Positions 18,933-29,018 of a stretch of DNA of 54,073 nucleotides are shown piece by piece (within the stretch, counting starts at the first letter, position 1; each line of letters opens with the position of its first letter). This DNA is from Streptococcus infantis (GTDB lineage Bacteria > Bacillota > Bacilli > Lactobacillales > Streptococcaceae). The stretch spans positions 118,352 through 172,424 of the forward strand of contig NZ_KQ970821.1 of NCBI RefSeq assembly GCF_001579645.1, written 5' to 3'. The notes under the pieces were generated by a model. That model saw only the letters and a list, made by a program, of their open reading frames with translations. It did no database searches and was not told the DNA's origin. The translations under genes were made by a program, and so were the position numbers.

Positions 18933-19592
18933 ATGATTCACCTTTACTTTTTTCTTGTTGGAGCTATTTTTGCTTCCTTTCTTGGATTGGTCATTGATCG
19001 TTTCCCTGAGCAATCCATTGTTTTCCCTGCTAGTCACTGTGATTCTTGTCAGACTCGCTTGAAATCACTGGATTTGATTCCGATTGTCTCTCAAGTAGTC
19101 CATGGCTTTCGCTGTCGCTATTGCAAGGCCCACTATCCTTTCTGGTATACCCTCTTTGAGTTATTCTTGGGGCTACTCTTTCTAACTTTTTCTTTGGGAT
19201 TCCTAACCCTAGGACAACTTATTCTGATAACTGCTGGCTTGACCTTAGGAATCTATGATCTCCAGCATCAAGAATATCCCTTGCTAGTCTGGCTGACCTT
19301 TCACTTAATCCTCATGGTTTGCTCTAGTTGGAATCTAACCATGGCTTTCTTTTTGATTCTTGGAATCATTGCTCATGTTATTGATATTCGCATGGGAGCA
19401 GGTGATTTTCTCTTTCTGGCCTCTTGTTCGCTAGTCTTTACACTTACAGAAATTCTGATTTTAATTCAATTTGCTTCCACAACTGGTATCCTAGCCTTTC
19501 TCCTGCAAAAGAAAAAGGAAAGACTTCCTTTTGTACCTTTCCTCTTGCTTGCTGCTTGTATGATTATTTTTGGTAAGCTACTGCTTGTCTGA
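18933..19592 (+). CDS. cclA: Type IV prepilin peptidase of the competence pilus
   Basis: CclA (ComC/PilD family) cleaves and methylates prepilins of the transformation pilus. The 219-residue membrane protein has the N-terminal CDSC and CRYC zinc-type cysteine pairs (about 30-33 and 54-57), the first catalytic Asp in [10 protein letters not shown], and the second in the GxGD motif RMGAGDF (about 150-156). No SD precedes the ATG. The 3' end overlaps the convergent trpA by 29 bases. Other late competence genes are not adjacent. Confidence 0.93.
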   Translation: MIHLYFFLVGAIFASFLGLVIDRFPEQSIVFPASHCDSCQTRLKSLDLIPIVSQVVHGFRCRYCKAHYPFWYTLFELFLGLLFLTFSLGFLTLGQLILITAGLTLGIYDLQHQEYPLLVWLTFHLILMVCSSWNLTMAFFLILGIIAHVIDIRMGAGDFLFLASCSLVFTLTEILILIQFASTTGILAFLLQKKKERLPFVPFLLLAACMIIFGKLLLV

Positions 19593-20346
19593 TAAAGTCA
19601 GCGATTTCTGCTACTTGTCCTTCATGTAGAGCCTTAACAATCTTGGAACCGACGATAACGCCGTCCGATACCTCATTGAAACGTTCTACATCAGCCTTTG
19701 TGGATACACCAAATCCTGTCAAGACTGGAATATCTGCTACTTGATGAAGTTGAGCCAAGTGCTTGTCCAAATCATCTCGGTAGTTTCCTGATTTCCCTGT
19801 CACTCCGTTAATAGCAACAGCATAGACAAAACCTTCTGCCCCTTCAATGAGTTCTTTTTGACGCTCAATTCCTGTCGTTAAGCTGACAAGTGGAATCAAA
19901 GAAATATCTGTACCTGCCAAAAAGGGCTCTACAAAGTTAGCATGTTCATGAGGGAGGTCTGGGATAATCAACCCTTTAACCGCTGTAGTAGAAAGATCTT
20001 TGACAAATTTCTCAACACCGTACTGAAAGAGGGGGTTAAAGTAGGTCATGATGACAAGCGGGATTTCTGTTTCAATGGTTTTCAAGATTTCAACCAAAGC
20101 CTGGGTAGAGGTTCCGCGAGCTAGACTGCGCAAGCCTGCTTCTTCGATCACTGGACCATCTGCAACAGGGTCTGAGAAAGGAACTCCCACTTCAATAGCA
20201 GACACACCCAAGTCTTCTAAAAAGCGAATTGTTTCAGCAAGACCATCCAAACCTTTTTCATGGTCTCCAGCCATGATATAGGGAACGAAAATTCCTTTTC
20301 CAGTCGCTTTTATAGCGTTCAATTTTTCTGTTAGTGCCTTAGACAT
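19564..20346 (-). CDS. trpA: Tryptophan synthase alpha chain
   Basis: TrpA cleaves indole-3-glycerol phosphate and channels indole to TrpB. The 260-residue TIM-barrel protein has [11 protein letters not shown] (with the loop at the first strand), [19 protein letters not shown] (split: EVGVPFSDP with the catalytic Asp, about 60) and [11 protein letters not shown] for phosphate binding. The frame is open upstream to 20433, inside trpB, but ATG 20346 with SD GGGAGA gives the family length and an 8-base overlap with trpB. It is the last gene of the trp operon; no hairpin terminator follows and the end overlaps cclA. Confidence 0.97.
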   Translation of the reverse strand: MSKALTEKLNAIKATGKGIFVPYIMAGDHEKGLDGLAETIRFLEDLGVSAIEVGVPFSDPVADGPVIEEAGLRSLARGTSTQALVEILKTIETEIPLVIMTYFNPLFQYGVEKFVKDLSTTAVKGLIIPDLPHEHANFVEPFLAGTDISLIPLVSLTTGIERQKELIEGAEGFVYAVAINGVTGKSGNYRDDLDKHLAQLHQVADIPVLTGFGVSTKADVERFNEVSDGVIVGSKIVKALHEGQVAEIADFIRQAVAYQK

Positions 20347-21562
20347 GAGCTTCTCCCTTCTTTGCTGCGTCTGCTTCCAAGCGGTCTTTAACTTGAACCA
20401 CATCCTTGTCTCCACGACCTGATAAACAGACAATCATAGACTTATCTGGTCCAAGTTCTTTGGCTAATTTCACCGCAAAGGCGATGGCATGGCTGGACTC
20501 TAAAGCTGGGATAATTCCTTCTACACGAGACAAGAGTTGGAATCCTTCCAAGGCTTCCTCGTCTGTCACTGGTACATAAGTCGCTCGTTTGATATCATGG
20601 TAATGAGAATGTTCTGGACCGATACCAGGATAGTCCAAACCTGCTGAGATTGAGAAAGCTTCTAGGATTTGACCATGAGCATCTTGGAGCACATCCATGA
20701 GAGAGCCGTGGAGAACACCTGGACGTCCTTTAGTCAAGGTAGCTGCGTGGTGCTCCGTATCCACACCTAGTCCTGCTGCTTCAGCTCCATACATAGCCAC
20801 TGACTCATCTTCCACAAATGGATGGAAAAGTCCGATGGCATTAGAGCCACCACCAACACAGGCTACTAGGGCTTCTGGTAAATTTTCACCTGTCAATTCT
20901 CGGTACTGTTGTTTGGCTTCTCGTCCGATAACACTTTGGAAATCACGAACAATTTCTGGGAAAGGGTGGGGTCCCAAGGCAGAACCAAGGATATAGTGGG
21001 TATCATCGATGTTGGCTACCCAAGAACGAAGGGCTGCATTGACCGCGTCTTTGAGCACGCGCGAACCATCTGTTACAGCTTCCACCTTGGCTCCCAAAAG
21101 TTCCATACGGAAGACATTGAGGGCTTGGCGTTTAACATCTTCCTCACCCATATAGATAGTACATTCCATGTTAAAGAGGGCCGCAGCAGTTGCAGTTGCT
21201 ACACCGTGCTGACCGGCACCAGTTTCAGCGATAATTTTCTTTTTGCCCATGCGTTTAGCGAGAAGAACTTGTCCCAAGGCATTGTTAATCTTGTGGGCAC
21301 CTGTATGGTTGAGGTCTTCACGTTTGAGGTAAATCTTGGCTCCACCAATATGCTGGGTCAAGTTTTTTGCGTAGTAAAGAGGTGTTTCACGTCCTACATA
21401 CTGGCGCAAAAGTTGGTTTAATTCTTCTTGGAAACTTGGATCTGCCTGACTTTCACGATAAGCTTCTTCCAACTCCAATACTGCTGTCATCAATGTTTCT
21501 GGGACAAAACGTCCACCGAATTTCCCGTAAAATCCATCTTTATTTGGTTCTTGATATGCCAT
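20339..21562 (-). CDS. trpB: Tryptophan synthase beta chain (operon copy)
   Basis: TrpB joins indole and serine using PLP. The 407-residue protein has the PLP-lysine motif [11 protein letters not shown] (Lys about residue 91), [13 protein letters not shown] with the catalytic Glu, and the phosphate-binding [10 protein letters not shown]. It overlaps trpF by 23 bases and trpA by 8. This copy sits next to trpA and is presumably the one forming the alpha2-beta2 complex. A second divergent copy lies upstream at 26123-27301. Confidence 0.98.
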   Translation of the reverse strand: MAYQEPNKDGFYGKFGGRFVPETLMTAVLELEEAYRESQADPSFQEELNQLLRQYVGRETPLYYAKNLTQHIGGAKIYLKREDLNHTGAHKINNALGQVLLAKRMGKKKIIAETGAGQHGVATATAAALFNMECTIYMGEEDVKRQALNVFRMELLGAKVEAVTDGSRVLKDAVNAALRSWVANIDDTHYILGSALGPHPFPEIVRDFQSVIGREAKQQYRELTGENLPEALVACVGGGSNAIGLFHPFVEDESVAMYGAEAAGLGVDTEHHAATLTKGRPGVLHGSLMDVLQDAHGQILEAFSISAGLDYPGIGPEHSHYHDIKRATYVPVTDEEALEGFQLLSRVEGIIPALESSHAIAFAVKLAKELGPDKSMIVCLSGRGDKDVVQVKDRLEADAAKKGEAHV

Positions 21563-22139
21563 GTTTTACCCTCTCTATAAATCTTCTAATCTTTTCATGA
21601 TCTTTTTGTCCGTTTGATTCTACTCCACTTGATACATCTACTGCAAAGGGAGTAAAGTGTTGAATTGCTTCTTCTACATTATCTTCGTTTAGCCCGCCTG
21701 CGATGAAGAAAGGCTGGGCTAGTTCTGTCGTATCCAGTCGACCCCAGTCAAAGGTTTGTCCACTCCCTGCGACAGGAGCATCAAAGAGTAGATAATCTGC
21801 CTGAGAATTGGGTACATGCCCCCTTTCATCGACCTGAACAGCCTGAATGCTGCCACAAGGTAAATTTTCAAATAGTTTATCTACTACCTGACCATGAACC
21901 TGCACCAAGTCTAAGCCAACCTTTTCAATCGCTTCTAGTAAGTCCGCCCGACTGGGTGAAACAAATACACCAACTTTTTGAATATGGCTAGGAATAAACT
22001 TAGCCAGCTCTATGGCTTGTTCTACGGTCACCTGTCTTTTGCTAGGAGCAAAGACAAAACCAATGTAGTCTGCTCCAGCCGACACAGCGGTTTTTACGGC
22101 TTCTTTGGTCGATAGTCCACAAATCTTAACCTTTGTCAA
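21540..22139 (-). CDS. trpF: Phosphoribosylanthranilate isomerase
   Basis: TrpF catalyses the Amadori rearrangement of PRA to CdRP. The 199-residue barrel begins KVKICGLST with the catalytic Cys at about residue 7, has [11 protein letters not shown] (about 27-37), the catalytic Asp in [11 protein letters not shown], and the end motifs AGGLNEDNV and [13 protein letters not shown]. It overlaps trpC by 14 bases and trpB by 23. Confidence 0.97.
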   Translation of the reverse strand: MTKVKICGLSTKEAVKTAVSAGADYIGFVFAPSKRQVTVEQAIELAKFIPSHIQKVGVFVSPSRADLLEAIEKVGLDLVQVHGQVVDKLFENLPCGSIQAVQVDERGHVPNSQADYLLFDAPVAGSGQTFDWGRLDTTELAQPFFIAGGLNEDNVEEAIQHFTPFAVDVSSGVESNGQKDHEKIRRFIERVKHGISRTK

Positions 22140-22893
22140 TCTGCAACTCCTTGATTCTCTGGGCTACATCTTCTGCTTGCATGAGGGCTGTTCCTACTAA
22201 AATTCCGTTAAAGTATGGTGCTACTCGTTTTGCATCCTCCCCTGTAAAAATAGCAGATTCGGAAATGTAGAAGCAATCATCCTTAAAGTGTTTGGCCAAG
22301 TCTACGCTGGTCTGTAAGTCGACTTCAAAGGTTGTTAAATTGCGATTGTTGACACCAATAATTTGAGCTCCAAGTCTATGAGCCACTTCCAGTTCAACAA
22401 GATTATGAGTTTCCACCAAAACTTCTAGACCAAGATCTGTCGCGTAGTCGTAAAGCTCCTTCAGTCGTTTTTCAGATAAGGCCGCTACGATGAGCAATAT
22501 GACGGTCGCACCTGCATTGCGAGCACGGATGATTTGCTTTTCATTGATGATAAAGTCCTTGTTCAGTGTCGGGATCTGTACCTGACTGGAAATCTCTCGC
22601 AGATAATTCAAATGTCCTTTAAAGAAAACCTCATCTGTCAGAACAGAAATCATAACCGCGCCGTTAGCCTCGTAAGTCTGGGCCTGTTGTACGATATCCA
22701 CATCGAGATTGATATCACCTAGACTTGGACTTGCCTTTTTGACCTCAGCAATGATTTGCAAACGGTCTTGATGATTTTTTAAATATTCACTCAACCGATA
22801 AGTTTGACGCAAGGATTGAAGCTCCTCTCGCTCCATCTTTTCAACTTCACGCATCTTTTGCTCTAGGATACGTGATAAAAATTCCTGACTCAT
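22126..22893 (-). CDS. trpC: Indole-3-glycerol-phosphate synthase
   Basis: TrpC closes the indole ring from CdRP. The 255-residue barrel has the catalytic Lys in [10 protein letters not shown] (about 48-57), the second Lys in LNKDFI, the Glu in VLVETHN and the [11 protein letters not shown] motif (about 181-191). It starts four bases within the end of trpD, so translation is coupled. Confidence 0.97.
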   Translation of the reverse strand: MSQEFLSRILEQKMREVEKMEREELQSLRQTYRLSEYLKNHQDRLQIIAEVKKASPSLGDINLDVDIVQQAQTYEANGAVMISVLTDEVFFKGHLNYLREISSQVQIPTLNKDFIINEKQIIRARNAGATVILLIVAALSEKRLKELYDYATDLGLEVLVETHNLVELEVAHRLGAQIIGVNNRNLTTFEVDLQTSVDLAKHFKDDCFYISESAIFTGEDAKRVAPYFNGILVGTALMQAEDVAQRIKELQIDKG

Positions 22894-23894
22894 CTTTGAT
22901 ACTCCTGTAATAGTCTGAGTTTTTCAAGGGCCTTACCACTGGCAATTACTTGACGTGCCAATTCAACTCCGTCCTTGATACTGTCTGCTTTACCATTGGC
23001 GTAGAATCCTAGACCTGCATTTAAGACTGTTGTTTCCAAGAATGGACTTGGTTCGTTATTAAGAACACTGACAAGAATTGCTGCATTCTCATGAGCATTT
23101 CCTCCACGAATGTCTTCAATAGCAATGCGTTCCATTCCCAAATCTTCTGGAGTAAAGGTTGATAAAGTAATTTCACCATTTTCAAGAAGGGCAATGCTGG
23201 TAGTTCCATTCAACCCAGCTTCATCCAACCCTTCTGGACCAGCTACTACAATAGCACGTTTGCGACCCATGTTTTTCAAAACCTGAGCAGTACTTTCCAG
23301 AAGTTCAGGACGACTGATTCCTAGAAGCTGTGTTTCCAAGACCATTGGATGGATGAGCGGTCCTGTCAAATTCATGATGGTTGGAATTCCCAACTCCAAA
23401 CGAGCTGGCATGATGTATTTCATGGCTGGGTGCATGTTTTTGGCAAAGAGAAAAACGATTCCTGTTTGGTCAAATACCTTACCCAATTGTGATGGTTTAA
23501 GGTCAATATTGATTCCCAAAGCTTGCAAGACATCTGCTGACCCAGATTTAGAGGAAATTGAACGATTACCATGTTTGGCCATGTGGATTCCTCCACCTGC
23601 CAAGACAAAAGCTGCAGTTGTAGAAATGTTGAAGCTAAATGACTTATCTCCACCTGTACCGCAGTTATCCATAGCATCTTGAATATTTGTTGGAATGTGT
23701 TGAGCATGTCCTCTCATAACTTGAGCGAGGGCTGTTCTTTCTTCAGGTGTTTCTCCCTTCATTTTAAGAGCTAAAAGTAGTGAAGCGATTTGTGCTTCTG
23801 TCACTCGCCCTGTCACGATGCGTTCGATCACATCTGTCATTTCAACACTTGATAGGTCTTCAAAGTTTGCTAATTTTTCAATAATTTCTTTCAT
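22890..23894 (-). CDS. trpD: Anthranilate phosphoribosyltransferase
   Basis: TrpD transfers the phosphoribosyl group from PRPP to anthranilate. The 334-residue protein shows the [17 protein letters not shown] motif (about 78-94), [17 protein letters not shown] for PRPP/Mg binding, and NLTGPLIHP (about 170). It follows trpG after ten bases and overlaps trpC by four. Confidence 0.97.
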   Translation of the reverse strand: MKEIIEKLANFEDLSSVEMTDVIERIVTGRVTEAQIASLLLALKMKGETPEERTALAQVMRGHAQHIPTNIQDAMDNCGTGGDKSFSFNISTTAAFVLAGGGIHMAKHGNRSISSKSGSADVLQALGINIDLKPSQLGKVFDQTGIVFLFAKNMHPAMKYIMPARLELGIPTIMNLTGPLIHPMVLETQLLGISRPELLESTAQVLKNMGRKRAIVVAGPEGLDEAGLNGTTSIALLENGEITLSTFTPEDLGMERIAIEDIRGGNAHENAAILVSVLNNEPSPFLETTVLNAGLGFYANGKADSIKDGVELARQVIASGKALEKLRLLQEYQR

Positions 23895-23904
23895 TTTGTG
23901 TTCC

Positions 23905-24471
23905 TCACTTTACAACTTTCTCGATAAAATTCTGAATAGAAGATAGACCATCTGGCGTTCCAATACTTTCTGGATGATACTGCAAGCCATAAATCGGCAA
24001 GGTTTTGTGTTGAATCCCCATAATAGCTTGGTCATCTGTCGAACGAGCTGTCACTTCAAACTCTTCTGGCATCTCTTCAATTAAAATACTGTGGTAACGC
24101 ATTACTGGACGACCATCCTCAATACCTTGATAGAGAACTGATGGAGTCTCAAATCGAATCTGGCTTTGTTTACCGTGCATAACTTTAGGAGCCAAGCCCA
24201 ACTTACCACCAAAGACTTCTGCAATGGCTTGGTGCCCCAAACAAATCCCTAGAATAGGTTTCTTACCTGCAAAATCACCAATCATTCCTTCCATTTTCCC
24301 AGCATCAGCTGGCCAACCTGGGCCAGGAGAGAAAACTAATCCATCTGCCTTTTCAGCATGTTCATAAAGGTTTGGATCATCATTTCTCAAAACCTGAACT
24401 TCTGCGAAATTCCCGATATATTGGGCTAGGTTATAGGTAAATGAATCATAATTATCAATCAATAAAATCAT
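23905..24471 (-). CDS. trpG: Anthranilate synthase glutamine amidotransferase subunit
   Basis: TrpG supplies ammonia from glutamine to TrpE. The 188-residue class I amidotransferase has the Cys nucleophile in [10 protein letters not shown] (about 76-85), the oxyanion SPGPG loop and the His-Glu pair in [13 protein letters not shown] (about 166-178). It overlaps trpE by four bases. Confidence 0.97.
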   Translation of the reverse strand: MILLIDNYDSFTYNLAQYIGNFAEVQVLRNDDPNLYEHAEKADGLVFSPGPGWPADAGKMEGMIGDFAGKKPILGICLGHQAIAEVFGGKLGLAPKVMHGKQSQIRFETPSVLYQGIEDGRPVMRYHSILIEEMPEEFEVTARSTDDQAIMGIQHKTLPIYGLQYHPESIGTPDGLSSIQNFIEKVVK

Positions 24472-25829
24472 GGTCTTAGTTCTCCCATTCTAGTCATAGA
24501 TTTAGCTTTATTAATGGTTTCTTGGTATTCATTCTGAGCAATGGAATCATAAACTATTCCTGCACCAGCCTGTACGTAGGATGTTTTATTTTTAAGAATC
24601 ATGGTTCGAATTGCAATGGCAAAGTCCATGTCTCCAGTTGCTGAAAGGTAACCGATAGCTCCAGCATAAACGCCTCGCTTCTCTGTTTCCAACTCATAGA
24701 TGCGTTTCATGGCCCGAATCTTTGGGGCCCCAGAAACTGTTCCAGCAGGAAGAGTCGCCTTCAATGCATCCATGGCAGTCAGTTCTGGTAACAAACGTCC
24801 TTTAACTACGCTGGTCAAATGCATGACATAACGGAAAAGTTCCACTTCCATATACTTGGTTACTTGGACACTTGCTGTCTCAGCAATTCGACCGATATCG
24901 TTGCGTCCTAGGTCCACTAGCATTCGATGTTCTGCCGTTTCCTTTTCATCAGAGAGTAGGTCATTTGCTAAAGCTGCATCTTCTTCATCATTGGCACCTC
25001 TAGGTCGTGTACCTGCAATTGGATTGGTTGTCACGATGCCATTCTTGACGGAAACCAAACTCTCTGGACTGGCACCGATGATTTGATAATCTCCAAAGTC
25101 ATAAAAGTAGAGGTAATTTGATGGATTGGTCACTCGGAGATTTCTGTAGAAGTCAAAAGGATTTCCAGTTACTTCTGCGGAGAAACGCTGACTGAGCACG
25201 CATTGGAACATATCTCCATTGCGAATCAAGTCGCGAGCTGTTTCTACCATCTCTTCAAATTTCTGAGGTGCAATATGTGGTCTAAACTGAAGTGGAGAAA
25301 CGTCCAAATCTTCAAATTCATTTGGAGCAAGGATTTTTAACTCCTCTAAAACCTGATCTAAAGCCGCTTCTAGTTCATCATTGCTTCGATCACTGTAAAG
25401 AGCATCCTCGATGATATGAATTTTTTCTTTCTTGTGGTCAAATACCATATAACTCTCGTAAACAAAGAAATGCATATCTGGTGTCCCAATCGTATCCTCA
25501 GGGAGCTGGCCAATCTCTTCATAGAGAGAAATCATATCGTAACCAACAAAGCCAATAGCTCCACCACCAAAGGGTAGTTCTGAATGGTGCTGACTCTTAT
25601 AAGTTACTTCATAAAGGAAATCCAAGGGGTCACGATCAATCACTTGGCCATTTTGATATAGGACTCCATTCTCAAACTTAATCTCAAAAACTGGATTATA
25701 GGCCAAGATAGAAAATCGAGCATTTTCCTTTTCTCTTGGGATACTTTCAAGTATGACCTTGTGTTGTCCGTTCAAGCGCATATACGCCAAGATTGGTGAT
25801 AAAACATCTCCATGAATGATTCGTTCCAT
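24468..25829 (-). CDS. trpE: Anthranilate synthase component I
   Basis: TrpE makes anthranilate from chorismate. The 453-residue protein ends with the chorismate-binding block, including RRGANDEEDAAL-type (GTRPRGANDEED), LVDLGRNDIGR and LPAGTVSGAPKIRAM, and has the feedback-site region LESIPREKENARFS near residue 27. The open frame continues to 25931, but those extra 34 codons lie inside the T-box leader, and ATG 25829 has SD AAGGA. Expression is controlled by the tryptophan T-box just upstream. Confidence 0.97.
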   Translation of the reverse strand: MERIIHGDVLSPILAYMRLNGQHKVILESIPREKENARFSILAYNPVFEIKFENGVLYQNGQVIDRDPLDFLYEVTYKSQHHSELPFGGGAIGFVGYDMISLYEEIGQLPEDTIGTPDMHFFVYESYMVFDHKKEKIHIIEDALYSDRSNDELEAALDQVLEELKILAPNEFEDLDVSPLQFRPHIAPQKFEEMVETARDLIRNGDMFQCVLSQRFSAEVTGNPFDFYRNLRVTNPSNYLYFYDFGDYQIIGASPESLVSVKNGIVTTNPIAGTRPRGANDEEDAALANDLLSDEKETAEHRMLVDLGRNDIGRIAETASVQVTKYMEVELFRYVMHLTSVVKGRLLPELTAMDALKATLPAGTVSGAPKIRAMKRIYELETEKRGVYAGAIGYLSATGDMDFAIAIRTMILKNKTSYVQAGAGIVYDSIAQNEYQETINKAKSMTRMGELRP

Positions 25830-25872
25830 TGTATTTTTCCTTTCAGTTCTTCTTAAATCCTGTGGTGATTCT

Positions 25873-26104
25873 ACAAAAAATCCCCACGCAAAATAACTTG
25901 CGTGAGGACGAAATTCGCGGTGCCACCTCAATTATAGGATTTCTCCTATCTCTCATTCCTGTCTCAGATAACTCCTGTAACAGGCCGTGCGATAAAGGGC
26001 ACTCCCTTGAGAATTATGTTTTCTTCTCTCATTTCAGACGGACCCAACTTTACAGCTTTCTCTGCTTGTTTTCAGCAACCACAAGCTCTCTGTGAGAGAA
26101 ATAG
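25873..26104 (-). promoter_or_regulatory. Tryptophan T-box riboswitch of the trpE operon
   Basis: On the minus strand the T-box sequence AGGTGGCACCGCG (25928-25916) is followed by a terminator (stem 25908-25881 with one mismatch, then six Ts). Upstream, CTCTCA near 26097 can pair with TGAGAG near 26027 to close stem I, which holds an AGAGAG box. A TGG in GTTGGGTC (26046-26044) is a good candidate Trp specifier codon. Uncharged tRNA-Trp would favour antitermination and trp operon expression. The leader begins about 20 bases after the stop codon of the second trpB. Confidence 0.9.
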
Positions 26105-26122
26105 CTATAATTTTTCCATCTT

Positions 26123-27301
26123 TTATTTTTTAGCTTCAAGGTAGTCTGCAATGGCAGCTACGTCCTTGTCTCCACGACCAGAGACATTGATGATGATAAT
26201 CTCATCCTTACTTAGTTTTGGTGCGCGTTTGACTGCTTCAGCGATAGCATGTGAGCTTTCAATAGCAGGGATGATTCCTTCTGTCTTGCTAAGTAAAAGC
26301 AAGGCTTGGACAGCTTCTTCATCAGTCGCTGCAACATATTCTACACGACCAGAGTCTTTAAAGAAGGCGTGTTCTGGTCCAACCCCTGGATAGTCTAAAC
26401 CAGCAGAGATAGAGTAAACAGGTGCAACATTTCCATCTTCACCAAAGACTGCATAGGTTTTCATTCCATCGACAATCCCTACACTACCCTTGGTCATTGT
26501 TGCCGCGTGTTTGTCAGTATCTAGACCGTGACCAGCAGCTTCTACCCCAACCAATTTAACTTCTTCATCAGCTACATACTGTGAAAAGGCACCAATGGCA
26601 TTAGAACCACCACCCACACAGGCAATGACGTAGTCTGGCAAACGTCCTTCTTTTTCCAAGATTTGACGACGTGATTCTTCACTGATTACTTTTTGGAATT
26701 CATGGACAATCGTTGGGTAAGGGTGAGGACCTACAGCCGAACCTAAAACGTAGAAAGCATCAAGGTCATTCATCCATGCTCCAAAGGCTGCATCAACCGC
26801 ATCTTTAAGAGTACGAGTTCCCGTTTCAACTGCATGAACAGTTGCTCCCATCATCTCCATGCGGAAGACATTGAGACGTTGACGCTCCACATCTTCTGCC
26901 CCCATGTAGACATCACATGCCATACCAAATTTAGCCGCAGCTGCAGCTGTTGCAACACCATGCTGACCAGCTCCTGTCTCTGCAATCACACGTTTTTTCC
27001 CCATACGTTTAGCAAGAAGGATCTGTCCAAGGACATTGTTAAGTTTGTGTGAACCAAGGTGGTTAAGATCTTCACGTTTGAGATAGATCTTAGCACCTCC
27101 TAGATAATCCGTCAAACTTTCTGCAAAATAGAGCGGAGTCTCACGGCCTGAATAATCTTTTAAGTAATGACGATATTCTGCCAAAAACTCTGGATCGTCC
27201 TTGTATTTATCAAAAGTCACTTCCAACTCATCTAATAAAGCCTGAATTGGTTCTGGTACAAAACTACCACCAAATTGTCCAAAATATCCTTTAGTTGTCA
27301 T
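26123..27301 (-). CDS. Second, divergent tryptophan synthase beta-like protein
   Basis: The 392-residue protein is clearly TrpB-like: [11 protein letters not shown] around the PLP-lysine (Thr and Ala of the operon copy replaced by Leu and Ser), [13 protein letters not shown] with the catalytic Glu, [10 protein letters not shown] and the end GRGDKD. It is close to TrpB1-type proteins and lacks the N-terminal extension of archaeal TrpB2. No second trpA is nearby. It has its own Trp T-box, so it is induced by tryptophan starvation. It could be a stand-alone indole-salvaging synthase or make a different beta-substituted amino acid; the sequence does not decide. SD AGGAGG precedes the ATG. Confidence 0.88.
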   Translation of the reverse strand: MTTKGYFGQFGGSFVPEPIQALLDELEVTFDKYKDDPEFLAEYRHYLKDYSGRETPLYFAESLTDYLGGAKIYLKREDLNHLGSHKLNNVLGQILLAKRMGKKRVIAETGAGQHGVATAAAAAKFGMACDVYMGAEDVERQRLNVFRMEMMGATVHAVETGTRTLKDAVDAAFGAWMNDLDAFYVLGSAVGPHPYPTIVHEFQKVISEESRRQILEKEGRLPDYVIACVGGGSNAIGAFSQYVADEEVKLVGVEAAGHGLDTDKHAATMTKGSVGIVDGMKTYAVFGEDGNVAPVYSISAGLDYPGVGPEHAFFKDSGRVEYVAATDEEAVQALLLLSKTEGIIPAIESSHAIAEAVKRAPKLSKDEIIIINVSGRGDKDVAAIADYLEAKK

Positions 27302-27324
27302 AAATTTTTCCTCCTTCTATATGA

Positions 27325-27430
27325 ATCCGGCTTTTTATTTGCTTTTAGTAGTAGGCAAGGTGCTGTAGATAGAACTCAAGTTCATCAAAGCGACTTAACG
27401 CCCTAATAAAAGATAAATAAAATGACGGAT
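27325..27430. mobile_element. 106-bp TIR mini-element (RUP-like), copy B
   Basis: The ends share a 16-bp terminal inverted repeat with two mismatches (27325-27340 with 27415-27430), and the similarity continues inward. Length is exactly that of copy A at 4086-4191, and the two share long internal blocks (about two thirds identity by eye). It lies between the T-box terminator and the ribosome-binding site of the second trpB, so it is part of that gene's mRNA leader. Confidence 0.72.
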
Positions 27431-27684
27431 AGAAAAAGCCCACACACGGAATTTACTTCCATGTGAGGGCGTTTGTAACGCGGTACCACCTCAATTGTAA
27501 AGAGAATATCCCCTTTACATCTCTGCCTTGTCTAACAACAAGTTGCACTGTAAGGTGTGCCTACCGAATTTTCATTGTTTCAAATTCACTTTTAAAATCA
27601 GCCCAATTTCACTAGTTCCAACCACCTGTTCACAGTAACCACAGGCTCCCTGAAGATTAAAAATAATTACTTTTCTGATTTGTT
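27431..27684 (-). promoter_or_regulatory. Tryptophan T-box riboswitch of the second trpB
   Basis: On the minus strand the T-box AGGTGGTACCGCG (27491-27479) is followed by a strong terminator, a 14-bp stem (27470-27438) and TTTTT. Upstream is the conserved GGAGCCTGTGGTTACTGTGAACAGG-type stem I region (27648-27624); a TGG in AATTGGGCTG (27605-27603) is the likely specifier codon. This is the second Trp T-box within 1.7 kb. Confidence 0.9.
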
Positions 27685-27691
27685 GAGTTAA

Positions 27692-27720
27692 TTATATGTT
27701 ATTGTTTTTTCTTTGTCAAC
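27692..27720 (-). promoter_or_regulatory. Consensus promoter of the second trpB leader
   Basis: TTGACA (27720-27715) and TATAAT (27697-27692) are perfect consensus hexamers with a 17-base spacer. They place the transcript start near 27685, at the beginning of the T-box leader. Confidence 0.88.
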
Positions 27721-27752
27721 CGTTTTCACTAATTTTTTACTAATTTTTTTAA

Positions 27753-28979
27753 TTATTTTTGTGAAGCACTTAGAACTTCATCAGAAACTTTGACAAAAGT
27801 CTCAATGATATAATCTACTTCTTCATCCGTTAATTTGGTGTGAAGCGGTAGTGTAATCTCGTTTACAAAGTAGGCATAAGCTTTAGGATAGTTTGCCATG
27901 TCAAAGCCAAGATTCTTATAGGCAGTCAAAAGTGGAAGCGGTTTGTAGTGAACGTTACTTGCGATTCCTGCTTTGGCCAATTCTTGGATAATTTGATTAC
28001 GTTGCTCGAGACTAGCACCTTCTACATGGGTAACGTAAAGGTGACGACAAGATTCAACAGTATCTGTCTCATGCACCAATGGGTGAATACGAGTTCCTGC
28101 AAATCCACGGTCATAGCGAGTCACGATTTCTTTACGACGTTGAAGCAAGCCAGGATAACGATCCAATTGTACCAAACCAATCGAAGCCATGATATCTGTC
28201 ATGTTGCACTTGTAGGCAGGAGTTACGATATCGTATTCCCATGAACCCAGTTGCATCTTAGCTAGCGCATCTTTTGTTTGACCATGAAGAGATAGGATTT
28301 GGAATTCCTTGTACATTTCTTCATCATCAATAGCTGGATTAGCTTTCCAAGTAGCACTTCCTCCTTCAGCTGTTGTGAAGTTCTTAACTGCGTGGAAAGA
28401 GAAGGACGTAAAGTCTGCAATAGAACCAGCTGGTTGTCCCTTGTAGGTTGAACCCAAAGCATGGGCGCTATCTGAGACAACAACGATACGGTTAAAGACT
28501 TTTTGCCACTTGCTAGTAGCTGTAAAGAGGTCACGTTTCTTTTCTACAACTTGGAACAAACGGTCATAGTCACAGATAATCCCTGCAAGTTCAACTGGGA
28601 TGATAACCTTTGTCTTCTCAGTAATTGCTTGCTCAAGCTTGTCATAATCCATTTCAAAGGTATCATCTTGGATATCAACCATAACTGGTGTAGCACCTAC
28701 GTGAGTGATAACGCTACATGATGCTGTATAAGTCATAGCTGGAACGATAACTTCATCGCCAGGGCCCACTTCAAGCACGCGCAAGATCAATTCAAGAGCT
28801 GCTGTTGCAGAGTTGAGGCAGACTGTCTTAGGTGTCTGAGTATAGGCAGATAGACGACGCTCCAATTCTTTTGTCTTTGGACCTGTTGTGATCCAACCAG
28901 AGCGGAGGGTATCTGCTACTTCAGCAATTTCAGCTTCGGTAATATCAGGTGGTGAAAATGGAATATTATACTTTGTCAT
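27753..28979 (-). CDS. DegT/DnrJ/EryC1-family sugar aminotransferase (probable teichoic acid AATGal synthesis)
   Basis: The 408-residue PLP enzyme has the family features GPGDEVIVPAMTYTAS, the SFSFHAVKNFTTAEGG segment with the PLP Lys (about 205) and the C-terminal LPLHTKLTDEEVDYI. It ends the unit with the initiating sugar transferase upstream (39-base gap). In pneumococcal reconstructions an adjacent aminotransferase and sugar-phosphate transferase were assigned to making and loading the 4-amino sugar AATGal, the first sugar of the teichoic acid repeat. I infer that role here from family and neighbour; the UDP-GlcNAc dehydratase is not in this window. Confidence 0.85.
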   Translation of the reverse strand: MTKYNIPFSPPDITEAEIAEVADTLRSGWITTGPKTKELERRLSAYTQTPKTVCLNSATAALELILRVLEVGPGDEVIVPAMTYTASCSVITHVGATPVMVDIQDDTFEMDYDKLEQAITEKTKVIIPVELAGIICDYDRLFQVVEKKRDLFTATSKWQKVFNRIVVVSDSAHALGSTYKGQPAGSIADFTSFSFHAVKNFTTAEGGSATWKANPAIDDEEMYKEFQILSLHGQTKDALAKMQLGSWEYDIVTPAYKCNMTDIMASIGLVQLDRYPGLLQRRKEIVTRYDRGFAGTRIHPLVHETDTVESCRHLYVTHVEGASLEQRNQIIQELAKAGIASNVHYKPLPLLTAYKNLGFDMANYPKAYAYFVNEITLPLHTKLTDEEVDYIIETFVKVSDEVLSASQK

Positions 28980-29018
28980 TGTTTTACTCCTTTGATTGGT
29001 TTCAATCTTACGACTACT

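Noticed and set aside
20347-20433. Longer TrpA start inside trpB
   Set aside because: The extra residues are an out-of-frame reading of trpB; ATG 20346 has a good SD and the family N-terminus.
25830-25931. Extended N-terminus of TrpE (34 extra codons)
   Set aside because: These codons lie within the T-box leader and terminator region; ATG 25829 has the ribosome-binding site and gives the family length.
26123-27301. Archaeal-type TrpB2
   Set aside because: The protein has the length, start and motifs of ordinary TrpB1-type enzymes and lacks the TrpB2 N-terminal extension.
27479-27491. CRISPR-like or dispersed repeat shared with 25916-25928
   Set aside because: The shared 13-mer is the conserved T-box sequence of two riboswitches, not a repeat array.
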